From positions 124,001-188,000 of the forward strand of contig WPDH01000268.1 of assembly GCA_019137255.1 (NCBI GenBank): a stretch of 64,000 nucleotides of DNA. The letters run 5' to 3'. Both the position numbers and the translations under genes were made by a program. Under the pieces are notes generated by a model. The model saw only the letters and a program-made list of their open reading frames with translations. It ran no database searches and was not told where the DNA came from. This DNA comes from Corinectria fuckeliana (lineage: Eukaryota; Ascomycota; Sordariomycetes; Hypocreales; Nectriaceae). The first letter of the stretch is position 1; the number at the start of each line of letters is the position of its first letter. Below are positions 21,431-31,455 of this stretch, in pieces.

Positions 21431-22409
21431 TCAATTCCCCATGGCCCTGGAATAAGCCTCAAACCCTTCGATGGAGGCCCCATCGGGTTCTTCTAAGAAT
21501 CGTGGAATGTACTCAACCTGCCATTCTTCCCCATACATGGCAGTGTATTCTGCCTTGCAAAATTCCCAATAGTCCGGATACCAACCAGACTGTGCCCAGT
21601 CTAGTATCGCGACGATGCGGTGTGGTGGTTCTGTAGAAACCAAGATATTGCCACGATGGAGGTCTGAGTGAGTAAACACAATATTGGCAGCGTCTGGCAA
21701 TAAATGTCGGTATCCATCTGGAATATCCGCAGGGTCGATTCCTGGCCAATGCATTTCCTTGCCCCTCTTGATCATTGCTGAGAGCCAGTCATGAAATTCC
21801 TTTACGGAGGAAAATGGCCCGGCACGAGGGAGAATGCCGTTTGTAAAAGCAATGTCGCTCAGTGGGCCACGATTGATATGACCTGGCCTCTAGTCAGTCA
21901 GGGTCAGGAACTAGTTAGTGATTAAGAGACTTACCGAGGAATTGGTCGCCTGGTTCCTGGCGAAGACGACGGAGTTCAGCAAGAATATCTCGTAATTGTT
22001 CACAGACACTAATTCGGTCTTCGCCACTGAGACGATCCCACTGGGACTCCAAGGTGACACCCTTTACAAGCTGCATGTAGAGGTAGGTGAGATCTCCATC
22101 TGTAGCCCAACCGTATATCTCAGGAACAGGGACCCGGGGCAGGAACTTGCGGAGAGCCCAGAGGCACTGGCCTTCGGCAACGGTCACAAACGGTTGTTTG
22201 CCGAATTTTACGACGAGCCCAAGGGGGTGAAAGATAGCTGGCGGGAACAGCTTCCCCCTAGTGTGATGGAGTCGATCTTGTTTCGCGGCTACTGCTAGTA
22301 CCTCGGATGGAGAAGGGAGAGCAGCTTGCTCGTGCGAGAAAAATGAGGAGGATCTGAACGTGACTGATGGGCCTTGCGGAAGAGAGTCGACGGATATCGT
22401 GGGATTCAT
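21431..22409 (-). CDS. Aminoglycoside-phosphotransferase-fold kinase (APH family)
   Basis: This is a protein-kinase-like small-molecule phosphotransferase of the fungal APH family. Two exons (22409-21935 and 21882-21431) with a 52-nt phase-1 intron join DQFL to GHINRGPLSD, giving 308 residues. Seen are the ATP-binding lysine strand GLVVKFG, hinge residues near YMQLVKGVTLE, the catalytic loop FTHSDLHRGNILV (about residues 210-222) and the metal site ILDWAQSGWYPDYWEF. All catalytic residues are present. Despite the family name, fungal members are rarely linked to antibiotics; the substrate is unknown. I chose the ATG of MNPTIS, the first ATG consistent with the N-lobe. It is divergent from the beta-galactosidase gene across 0.73 kb. 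Confidence 0.93.
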
Positions 22410-23137
22410 TTTGAAGGATAACAAAGGAAACTTTCCATGAAGATGCTTCCGCGCCTTTCTGGCGCTGATGGTTAATACCGCAAAGTGTTCGAAGCAGTGG
22501 GGGGGAGAGCTTGGAGACAAGAGCCGAGCTTTTATTCTTTACTCTGCACGTGAGTCGTGCGAAAGGCTGAAAAATATGCTTCTGCTCGGTCTCGACTATC
22601 CGGAGATACTTAGCTCTAGGTAATTGTCCAGGAAACTTTTATTCATTTACTCCGACGACCGAGATGTTTTAATTCCTCGGAACTAGACAGGTACATAGGT
22701 ACATAGGTCCGGCTTCCCCGCATTGGTAATACCGGGGCTGGCAGTCCAGTTGGGCCATGAACTGACTCCGCTCGGCTCCGTCTTCCCCGGGGCGGATGCC
22801 AACGCTCGCTGCATCTGCTCAGCTTATTGGCCCGCATAGCCAGGATCGCCGGTCCGCGGCCCGTTATTCGGGGAAGACGGAGACGGGAACTTCAAGCGGG
22901 GGGCGGGGCGCGGTCAGCCCATCCACGGCCATCACGAGCTCATTCGCGCCGGGGCTTGAAGGCCACAGCCCGGTCTTGGACCTCTCGGTGCGCATGATCT
23001 CGGGGCCAATTGTGGAACGCCGTCAATGTGCTTGGGCGGGAATCGTCAGGTTAAAAGCACGCATCTTCCTGTTTACATGAACCTGGCATCTGGTAATCTT
23101 CCCCTCGAGACACTTCCAGTCTCCCAGTAGAACAACC
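22410..23137. other. Divergent promoter region of the APH and beta-galactosidase genes
   Basis: The right half is strikingly GC-rich, with a long inverted repeat (separate entry). A GGTACATA direct repeat lies near 22690-22705. No gene is present. Confidence 0.65.
22716..22961 (+). promoter_or_regulatory. GC-rich promoter block with inverted repeats and CreA-like GGGG motifs
   Basis: CTCCGTCTTCCCCG at 22776-22789 has a perfect inverse at 22869-22882, separated by 79 bp. A second, smaller inverted pair is CTTCAAGC (22890-22897) and GCTTGAAG (22954-22961). SYGGRG-type CreA core matches occur at 22716-22721 (minus strand), around 22785-22794, and in the G-rich run at 22896-22912. The block lies 180-420 bp before the beta-galactosidase ATG, where carbon-source control would be expected. 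The repeats are seen; the binding is inferred. Confidence 0.5.
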
Positions 23138-26100
23138 ATGAGAGTCGACCAGCGAGGCATCCCTCCCCAGGAGGACGAGTCCCGCCCAGACTACTCCAAC
23201 GAAGCCGTCTTCCGACGCAACTGTCTCCCCACCCGCACCTATCACATCCCAGAGACGTCGGTGCTCCTCAATGGCGCCTGGGACTTCCACCTGGCCACTA
23301 CGCCGCTGGACGCGCCCGAGACGACGTCTGCAGACTCGGTAGCCTGGGGCAAGCTGAACGTCCCGGGCCACTGGCAGCTCCAGGGCCACGGCAAGCCTTG
23401 GTACACCAACGTCCAGTTCCCCATCCCCGTCTGTCCGCCGCATGTCCCTACAGAGAATCCCACCGGCACGTATCGTCGGAGCTTCCACGTTCCCAAGACG
23501 TGGGCGTCGGACTCGCAGCTGAGGCTGCGCTTCGACGGCGTGGACAGCGCCTATCACATCTGGGTCAACGGCGTCCTGGTGGGCTACGCGCAGGGCTCGA
23601 GGAACCCGTCCGAGTTTGACGTCAGTGCTTATGTTGATCGCGATGGTCCTAACGAAGTCTTTGTGAGGGTCTATCAGTGGTCCGATGGTACTTACATCGA
23701 GGATCAAGACCAGTGGTGGCTCTCTGGTAAGCAGCTGACACGGTTCATGCGAACGAGCCATTGCTGAATGGTCACAGGTATCTTCCGTGATGTCCACCTC
23801 ATCGCATTCCCTGCAGACACTAGGATCGAGGACTGGTTCTTCCGGACTGAGTTGGACGACAAGTACGAAAACGCCACACTGCTGGCGACGGTGGACATCC
23901 TGACCAAGGAGAAAGGTGACCTGGAACTTACAGTCTCAGAGCTGACCAGCGGAAGAGTCATTGCTTCCACGTCGGCGGCTGTTGAATCCAAGGACACCCG
24001 CGTGGATCTCAAACTCGACGTCTCCAACCCAGAGAAGTGGACTGCGGAGACGCCGTATCTCTACAACGTCGAGCTCTCACTCAAACCCGCCAGCTCCGAT
24101 GCCCCCTACACGGTCCAGCAGCGCCTCGGCTTCCGCAAAGTCGAGCTCATCGACGGCCTCATGAAGGTCAACGGCCAGCGCATCCGGCTCCGCGGCGTCA
24201 ACCGGCACGAGCACCACCCCCTCTTCGGCCGCGCCGTGCCCCTCGACTTCGTCAAGCGCGACCTGCTGCTGATGAAGACGCACAACATCAACGCGCTGCG
24301 CTGCTCGCACCAGCCGAACCACCCCAAGGTCCTCGAGCTGTGCGACGAGCTGGGCCTGTGGGTCATGGACGAGGCCGACCTGGAGTGCCACGGCTTCTAC
24401 GACGCCGTCGCCCGGCCCCTGGACATCCCCGAGGAGATGGACTACGGCGAGCGCAAGAAGCTGACGTTCCCCCAGGCCGCCAAGTTCACCTCGGACAACC
24501 CCAGCTGGAAGGCCGCCTACCTGGACCGCATGGAGTCGATGGTGCAGCGCGACAAGAACCACACCAGCGTCATCGTGTGGAGTCTTGGGAACGAGGCCTT
24601 CTACGGCGCCAACCACAAGGCCATGTCCGAGTACGGCCGCAAGTTTGATCCCGGCCGGCTGATCCACTACGAAGGCGACGAGAAGGCCGAGACAACCCAG
24701 ATGTACAGCTACATGTATCCGACCGTCGACCGCCTCATCAAGCACGCCCAGGAAGAGGGCGTCACGGACGGCAAGTTCGAAAAGCCCATCGTCCTCTGCG
24801 AATACGCCCACGCCATGGGCAACGGACCGGGCCTGCTCGAAGACTACGAGCAGGCCTTCCGCGACTACCCTCGTCTCCAGGGCGGCTTTATCTGGGAGTG
24901 GGCCAACCACGGGCTGTGGAAGGATGTCGAAGGCGGTGCGGGCTTTTATGCGTACGGCGGCGACTTCGGCGACTTTCCCAACGACAGGACGTTTGTCATG
25001 GACGGCATGGTCAACAGCGCCCATGAGCCGACGCCCGGGTTGACCGAGTATAAGAAGGTCATCCAGCCGGTCAGGTTTGAGGTCGACGGGGAGGCCATCT
25101 CCATCGAGAACCATTATAACTTTGTCGATCTGAGCCACCTCGCCGCTACGTTCAAGCTGGAGGAGTTTGGTGATAAGTAAGCGTATAAGAAATGCTTGGG
25201 CCAGGCCACAACTGACAGTCTGCAGGACACGTCTGCTCGCCGCTGGTGCGCTGCCTCTCCCCGCTGTGAAGGCGGGAGAGAAGGCCTCGGTCGCCATCCC
25301 AGCCGAAGCCCTCAACTACAAGAGCGACAAGGAGGCACACCTAACTGTGTCGCTGACGCTCAAGCACGAGACGTCTTGGGCCCCCGCTGGCCACGAGGTC
25401 GCCTGGACGCAGCATCGACTGCAAGCCACCAAGGTCGAATCGACGGAGCGTCCCATCCTGAACCGCCCGTCCTCGAAGCTCCATGTCCTTACCGAGGGAT
25501 CGTTGATCGTGGTGTCTGGAGACGAGTTCGTCTTCACCTTCGACCGGGCCCGAGGCGCGCTGAAGAGCTGGACAGCCAACGGGCGAACGCTGCTCGACGC
25601 CGACCCGAAGCACGGCGTTGCGATTGTGCCGTCGTTCTGGCGGCCCGCGACGGACAACGACGTCCCGCAGTCACTGCCGTACTGGCAACGATTCGGAGTC
25701 GACGACTTGACCTCGCAGCTCCGTTCCCTGGACATCGACTCGTCTAGCCCGGACAAGACGGTGCTGAAGGCGCACACCTTCCTCACCCCGCCGGTCCTCA
25801 GCTGGGGATGGGACTGCGAGATCGAGTACACGGTGACATCTGTCGGCGCCCTCATCGTCAACGCCACGCGCCTCGCGCCGACGGGATCCTTCCCGTCGCA
25901 CGTTCCCCGAATCGGCCTCGACGTGCACGCCAGCAAGTCCCTCGACCAGGTGCGCTGGCACGGCCTCGGCCCGGGGGAGAGCTACCCGGACAAGAAGTCG
26001 TCGCAGCGGGTCGGAGTCTGGGCGGCCGGGTCGGTCGCGGAGCTGCAGGTGCCGTACGACGTGCCGCAGGAGAACGGGAACCGGCTGGAGACGCGGTGGG

Positions 26101-26372
26101 TGGCGCTGACGGACCCGCGGTCGCAGGGCTCCGGGCTCCGCGTCAGCCGGCTGGACGAGGCCGAGTTCAGCTTCGTGGCGAGCCGGAACAGCGTGGACAA
26201 CGTCCAGGCGGCGCAGCACCCGCCGGATCTCGTCGAGGGCGATGCGACGTTCTTGCGGGTGGATGCCAAGGTTGCTGGTGTTGGGACGGCGGCTTGCGGG
26301 CCGGGAGTGCGGGATGATTTGTTGGTGAAGAGCGAGGAGACTGGGTTCAAGTTTAAGATAGAGCACGTTTAG
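23138..26372 (+). CDS. Beta-galactosidase, LacZ type (GH2), intracellular
   Basis: This GH2 enzyme hydrolyses beta-galactosides such as lactose. Exons 23138-23726, 23778-25176 and 25226-26372 encode 1,044 residues, close to E. coli LacZ in size. It has no signal peptide, so it is probably cytosolic, unlike the secreted GH35 beta-galactosidases of many fungi. The sugar-binding jelly roll includes LNGAWDFHLA, NVPGHWQLQGHGKPWYTN and RFDGVDSAYHIWVNG. The TIM barrel has the acid/base Glu in SLGNEAFYG (about residue 469) and the nucleophile Glu in FIWEWANHG (about 570). The C-terminal small-chain beta-sandwich runs from about residue 760 to the end. Both introns (51 and 49 nt) join in frame. The divergent APH gene and the CreA-like sites upstream are context only. 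Confidence 0.96.
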
Positions 26373-26679
26373 TCAGGGGGGTGCTGAATACTGATCGATT
26401 TGACTGGGTTCCGACTTATGAACAAGGAACCACCAGCCAATCAATGAACGCTTGTTATTTGATTTCTTGTAAATGAGTTCCGTCCTCAGCCGCAGGAAGG
26501 ATCACTTAGCTGAAGTCTGAAGCAAAGCAGAGCTGGTGGTTGAAGCTGTTTATCAAGGATGATCAAGCCAGCCAACAAGACAGATAGACAGATAGATCTC
26601 TTCTTTACTGGCCAACAGTTGAAAAGAACCCGGAAGAAGCAAAAAACAGAATCGAGAATTCACCCACTCCAAAAAGACA
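26373..26679. other. Spacer between beta-galactosidase 3' end and tRNA-Met 3' end
   Basis: The 307 bp contain 3' UTR sequence; nothing else was recognised. Confidence 0.6.
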
Positions 26680-26784
26680 TGTCGGTGGAGAGGCTCGAAC
26701 TCTCGACCTTTGGATGTCCCTGACCTTTGGTCAAGTCATGTGTAAATATGAGACCAACGCTCTAACCAACTGAGCCACACCGAC
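26680..26784 (-). tRNA. tRNA-Met (CAT), elongator type, with a 31-nt intron
   Basis: The 5' part is 26784-26747 and the 3' part 26715-26680. The acceptor stem GTCGGTG pairs with CACCGAC, and the D arm is GCTC...GAGC. The anticodon arm is TTGGT-CTCATAA-TCCAA, with the U31/U39 feature typical of eukaryotic elongator tRNA-Met. The variable loop is AGGTC, the T arm is GAGAG-TTCGAGC-CTCTC, and the discriminator is A. The 31-nt intron sits one base 3' of the anticodon, the canonical nuclear position. Confidence 0.93.
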
Positions 26785-27459
26785 GTGTTTTGGTTATTGA
26801 TGGAAGACCAGGAGAAATTGTGTATTAACAATGTGATGGAAAGTGAGAGGGGAGCATGTTCATGCAGAACCAACAAAACCGAAGGCAAAGCGAGGGTTAT
26901 GGAGGGACTTTTCCCTAGACCATCTCTGGGCAGAATCAGACCCACACTGTATAAGACACAATGTACCCCTCTATCACCCGCACCCTCGGCACTTAGGTCG
27001 CCCTCGCCTCGCCCTCGCCCACCACCACTACCACCACCAACTAACTCCTCGCGAGGCGAATCCGACACCTGGAAGATCGCTGCGCCACGCAAGTCCACGA
27101 CGCGCCCACGCATTCACCGTGTCGCCGCGCTGCGGGATGACCTCTCCGCTCGGCTGTGGCGCCCGCTCCTTGCTGTTTCGGGGGGGGAAGGGGTTCGCTT
27201 TACGGCTGCCTGCCAGCATCCAACGTGGAGTCTTGCGAATGCGAGCGTCGGCTTTTGGTTGCTCCGATGCTCGTCGTTGGCATATAAGGATGGTGTTGGG
27301 CCCCGGGATAGATGGGAGGGCATTAGAGCAGATCAGTCCATCTTACGTATAATCATCAAGCTTTCCTCATCGTCTGTGTCTTTGCCCTACCGCCCATATC
27401 AATCAGCTATACGACCACAAAACGCAACAACACCACTCAAATCATCACCACCGCCCAAG
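26785..27459. other. Promoter and 5' UTR of the SYLF-domain gene
   Basis: A TATAAG at 27283-27288 lies about 175 bp before the start codon and is followed by a CA-rich leader. An open frame crosses the region, but its residues have no family character. No other gene was seen. Confidence 0.55.
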
Positions 27460-28775
27460 ATGACCATCTACTCCGCCTCCAACCGTTCCATCGAGTCCAT
27501 CGACCCCCTCAAGCAGTCCTCCCAGGTCTCAGAGATTCCCCTCCCTCCCACCTATTCCCCACAAGTCGAGACCCCCAACTATCAACAGCCCCCCCCTCCT
27601 ACGTCTGAGCAGCCTGCCTCCGTCACCAGCAAGCCGACGATGGGCGAGCGCTTCCACAAGTTCAGCTCCAAGGCCGGCTGGCCGCTGAATAAGGCTGCCA
27701 ACGTCATCGGCGCCGAGGGTTGGTGGCCAACGAGCATGGACAAGGAGTGCAACAAGGCCGCCCGCATCCTCCACTCCTTCACCCGTACGTATCCCAACCT
27801 CCATCAGAGCTTCCGCCTTTATAAGAACCTCTAGTCATAGCTAACGTTGCATTCTTAGAGCTCGACTTCTCCGCCCCGTCCAAGGCCAGCGGCCCCATGC
27901 ATCCGACCGGCCTCACCCGCAAGTCCATGGTCAAGATCCCCCCCGCCGTCCTGCGCAACTGCGCTGGCCTCGCCATCTTCAACGTCCTCCGCGCCGGCGC
28001 CTGCCACAGCTCTCTCGCTGGCGGCTCCGGCGTCATCGTGGCCCGTCGCGCGGACGGCACCTGGTCGCCCCCCTCGGCCTTTGTCGTCACCACTCTCGGC
28101 GCCGGCTTCATGCTCGGCCTGGGTGTCTACGACTGTGTCTGTGTCCTCAACACCCAGGAGCAGGTTTCCGCTTTTACCAACCCGCGCGTCTCGCTCGGCG
28201 CTGAGGGATCCATCGCCGTAGGCCCTATTGGCACCGGTGGCCATGTTGAGTCGGCGGTCAGCAAGACAGCCAAGCCTATGTGGAGCTACATGAAGAGCCG
28301 TGGACTGTGGGCTGGCATTCAGATCGATGGCACCATCGTCCTCTGTCGTTCCGATGCCAACGGCCTCTTCTACAACGAGCGCGGCATCACGGCCCGCAAG
28401 ATCCTTCGGGATGATGTGGCGTGGCCCATGGGAGCCAAGCCCCTGTTCGAAGTCCTGAAGGCTCTCGAGGGCCGCCTCGACTACGACCACACCATCGTTC
28501 AGGAGGTCGGCATGGTTCTTCCCCCTGGCGACGCCATCCTATCAGACAAGCGATCGTCTATCTCGGTGGCTTCGGAGCACGGAGAGCACCAAACTGAGGA
28601 GACTACTCCAATCGCCTATGACGAAAAGGCTCAGTTCAGGGACGTCCCTGCACCTGAGTATAAGGACGAAGCCAAGCTTCAGCACAAGGATGAGAACAGG
28701 CCCGAGGACAAGAAGGACGAAGAGTATGATGTGGTTTCTGACGAGAAGGAGAGGCTTGCCAAGTCAGGGTACTAG
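27460..28775 (+). CDS. SYLF-domain (Ysc84/SH3YL1-like) protein
   Basis: SYLF (DUF500) domains bind membranes and actin; yeast Ysc84 acts at endocytic actin patches with Las17. Exons 27460-27784 and 27859-28775 encode 413 residues. A 74-nt phase-1 intron joins HSFT to QLDFSAPS. The N-terminal 60 residues are Pro/Ser-rich (SEIPLPPTYSP, QQPPPPTSE), a possible SH3 ligand. The SYLF domain follows at about residues 75-310: CNKAARILHSFT, IPPAVLRNCAGLAIFNVLRAG, GGSGVIVARRADGTWSPPSA and GLWAGIQIDGTIV. The C-terminal 90 residues are charged, rich in Lys/Glu/Asp. It lacks the C-terminal SH3 domain of Ysc84, so it resembles the fungal SH3-less SYLF group. Confidence 0.93.
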
Positions 28776-29847
28776 AGCATTTTAGCGGGCGTTATCTGGG
28801 AGGTATTGGGTGTAGCTATTTGGTTATGTCTTCTTTGTCAACGGGTAGCATTGTTTAAGTTGAGGTTCGAATGATACGATCAGATTCTAGCTCGTGTACA
28901 AAGACTATCTATCCTATTGTCCCCTATTATATTTCGTCTTGTAACTGCCCATGAGTTAGCCCCAAGACTATCATTCTTATAAAGTGGTGCTATTCGGGCT
29001 GGACCGTATGTCTATTCGGGCTGTAAACCCACACTTCTTGCCTGTCATCCGCTTTAGCACAGTCCCAATACCCTGATGTCCTAACTACTCTACCATTATT
29101 AATAGCAAGACCATGTCTAAGGAGAGAAGACACGACGAAAGACGAAGCAGGCACAAGACTTACAGCCGACTGTGTACCTACCTAGAGATATCACACAGCC
29201 CGACAGCACGACATTTCTTATATATTGCCACCCGTAAGTACCCCTCATCTTTAGTACCTCCACACAAACTGGATTATCCCGGCTCAATCGCTTCCACGAC
29301 CGCCATCAAGGCCATCAACTTTACCGAACCTGTTTAATCTGGTTTATACTGACTTATTTATAAGCTCAATGAATTTTTTAGATTTTTTACTCCTTCATTG
29401 ATGGAAGTGGCTTCTCACCCGGGTTCGATTGTTTACCAAGTACCCCGCGTCAGAGGTACTTCCAGCAGCCATGTCCCTAACCGCGACCACGGCAATCCAA
29501 CGACGACATGATAAAAGCGAACGAGGTCACGACTGGGAAGGAGATAACGATGGTCATGTATTCTGTGCTTCGGATTTTATGTTTACTCTTGTGAAGGGCA
29601 CTGGCTAGACACCATGTGGGATGTTGCCCGTCGGAGCAATGAGTCGTCTCTAAAAGACTCAACGCGGATTGCTGCCAGGAGAATTTGATATAGTAAAGTC
29701 AAGATGTCTCTGGATTATGCCAACACTTCAAGATCGATTTGACTTTAATCGGGCATTGTATACCTAAACTACGCTCACTTCCATGTGATAGGCAAACGTC
29801 CAACTGAGACACTCATGCTACTTACTTATCACATTTGATAAGCTCGC
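28776..29847. other. Spacer with a dispersed repeat copy
   Basis: The region contains the SYLF-gene 3' UTR, repeat copy B, and the guanine deaminase promoter. No gene was seen. Confidence 0.6.
29051..29230 (+). repeat. Dispersed repeat, copy B
   Basis: This matches copy A (3199) and copy C (54832) in the blocks GCTTTAGCACAGTCC, CTACTCTACC, TTAATAGCAAGACC, ATGTCTAAGGAGAGA, and the tail ACAGCACGACATTTCTTA. Its tandem head is short (about three units). An 8-base inverted pair, CGGGCTGT (29017-29024) and ACAGCCCG (29195-29202), brackets most of the copy, and ATTCGGGCTG occurs twice just upstream. The element type is unknown. Confidence 0.7.
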
Positions 29848-31383
29848 ATGAGCTCCTCCGCTTTCCGGGACCATGACAAACACCACGTCGTGCAACACAA
29901 AGATATCCCGCTTCCAACAGCCACTCCAGGTCCCGTCATCTCAAACAAAACAAGGGCCTGCCACTTGATCAAAGACATACTTCAAACGCAGTCTATTAGA
30001 TCTCTCCTCGAAATGTTGGCGATAGACGACGACTTCCCGATCGCCCTCTACGGCACTCTCATTCACTCGACCAGCACCCAAACCATCCAAGTTCTCAAAG
30101 ACACCGTCATAGCTGTAGACCGGAACGGCCGAATCCTCTCTCTAGCGTTCGACATCCCCGAATCCCAGCTCAGATCGACCCTGTTAAACCTGGGCGTCTC
30201 CTACGACCGCACCACCCGTCTCCTTCCAGGCCAGTTCCTTATCCCCGGCTTCGTCGACACGCACAACCACGCGCCGCAGTGGACGCAGCGCGGCCTCGGC
30301 CAGGGCATGCACATCCTCGACTGGCTCGCCGGCGTGACGTTCCCCAACGAGGCCAAGTTCCGCGACGCCGCGTATGCGCGCCGCATCTACGCCGATATGG
30401 TCGCCGGCATGCTGCGCCAGGGCGTCACCACGGCCAGCTACTATGCGTCGTTGCACGGCGAGGCAACGCGTATCCTGGCTGATACGTGCTTCACCAAGGG
30501 CCAGAGAGCGTTCGTGGGCAAGTGCAACATGAACCGCAACTCGCCAGATTATTACCGCGATGCCAGCACCGAGGAGTCGCTCGCCGAGACGGAGCGATGT
30601 ATCAACCATATCCAGACCATCGATCCCTCCAGCACGCTCCTGAAATATGTCATCACCCCTCGCTTCGCCATCTCCTGCGAGGCAGACCTCCTCGCAGGCT
30701 TGGGGACTATCGCCTCCCGCAACCCCGACCTCCCGATCCAGACGCACTTCAACGAGGCCGAGCAGGAGGTCCAGGCAACGCTCTCCCTCTTCCCGGCCTT
30801 CGCCAACGAAGTCGACCTGTACGCGCACTACAACCTCTTGCAGCCGCGCACCATCCTCGCCCACTGCACCATCATGACCGACGCGGAGACGCAGAGCCTC
30901 GCCGCCCTGGACTGCGGCGTCGCCCACTGCCCCACGGCCAACATGACCGTGGGCGGCGGGTTCATGGCCGCGCCTGTGCGAGACTTCCTCCGCCGCGGCA
31001 TGAAAGTCGGGCTCGGCACTGACTCTGGCGGCGGATTCTCGTCGTCGATCCTTGATTCAATGCGGCACGCGCTTATTGCGTCGTTCTCGCGGGAGGCGGC
31101 GTCGGCAGGCCGTGAGAAGGGGTTAACGCTAGAGGAAGTGTTCTACCTAGCCACAATGGGCGGTGCGAGGGTCATGGGTATGGACGGGAAGATTGGGAAC
31201 TTTGCCGTTGGTAAGGAGTTCGACGCCGTCGTGGTAGATATGAACACGGCTAGGGGCGGAGTGAATGCGCCAGTTGAGGAGGAGGACGATATCAGGAGGG
31301 TTTTTGACAAGTTCCTGATGACGGGAGACGACAGGAATATGGTCCAGGTTTTTGTGAGGGGGAAACAGGTTCACGCGTTGTAG
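29848..31383 (+). CDS. Guanine deaminase
   Basis: This amidohydrolase converts guanine to xanthine in purine salvage and catabolism. It is a single exon of 511 residues. Zinc-site motifs appear in order: PGFVDTHNHAPQW (His about 139 and 141), THFNEAEQE, LAHCTIM and GTDSGGGFSSS, with CPTANMTVGGG before the last. PGFVDTHxHxxQ is the guanine deaminase signature. The family usually begins near ALYGTLIHS (about residue 67), so this start adds roughly 60 residues (FRDHDKHHVVQHKD...). An in-frame ATG at codon 57 (MLAIDDDFP) is a plausible alternative start. The gene ends 72 bp from the stop of the convergent PAP2 gene. Confidence 0.94.
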   Translation: MSSSAFRDHDKHHVVQHKDIPLPTATPGPVISNKTRACHLIKDILQTQSIRSLLEMLAIDDDFPIALYGTLIHSTSTQTIQVLKDTVIAVDRNGRILSLAFDIPESQLRSTLLNLGVSYDRTTRLLPGQFLIPGFVDTHNHAPQWTQRGLGQGMHILDWLAGVTFPNEAKFRDAAYARRIYADMVAGMLRQGVTTASYYASLHGEATRILADTCFTKGQRAFVGKCNMNRNSPDYYRDASTEESLAETERCINHIQTIDPSSTLLKYVITPRFAISCEADLLAGLGTIASRNPDLPIQTHFNEAEQEVQATLSLFPAFANEVDLYAHYNLLQPRTILAHCTIMTDAETQSLAALDCGVAHCPTANMTVGGGFMAAPVRDFLRRGMKVGLGTDSGGGFSSSILDSMRHALIASFSREAASAGREKGLTLEEVFYLATMGGARVMGMDGKIGNFAVGKEFDAVVVDMNTARGGVNAPVEEEDDIRRVFDKFLMTGDDRNMVQVFVRGKQVHAL

Positions 31384-31455
31384 GTCAATTACTCAACTAT
31401 AAGATGAAGTGTGTGCTGTGTTATGCAAGTCACAAGGTATTGCCGGTCTATGCTC

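Noticed and set aside
24077..25315. 412-codon minus-strand frame opposite the beta-galactosidase
   Set aside because: Low-complexity Val/Ala/Leu antisense frame; the sense gene is unambiguous.
26785..27834. Long open frame running into the SYLF gene first exon
   Set aside because: Upstream of the ATG at 27460 it crosses a TATA-bearing promoter and has no conserved residues. The SYLF protein starts at MTIYSASN.
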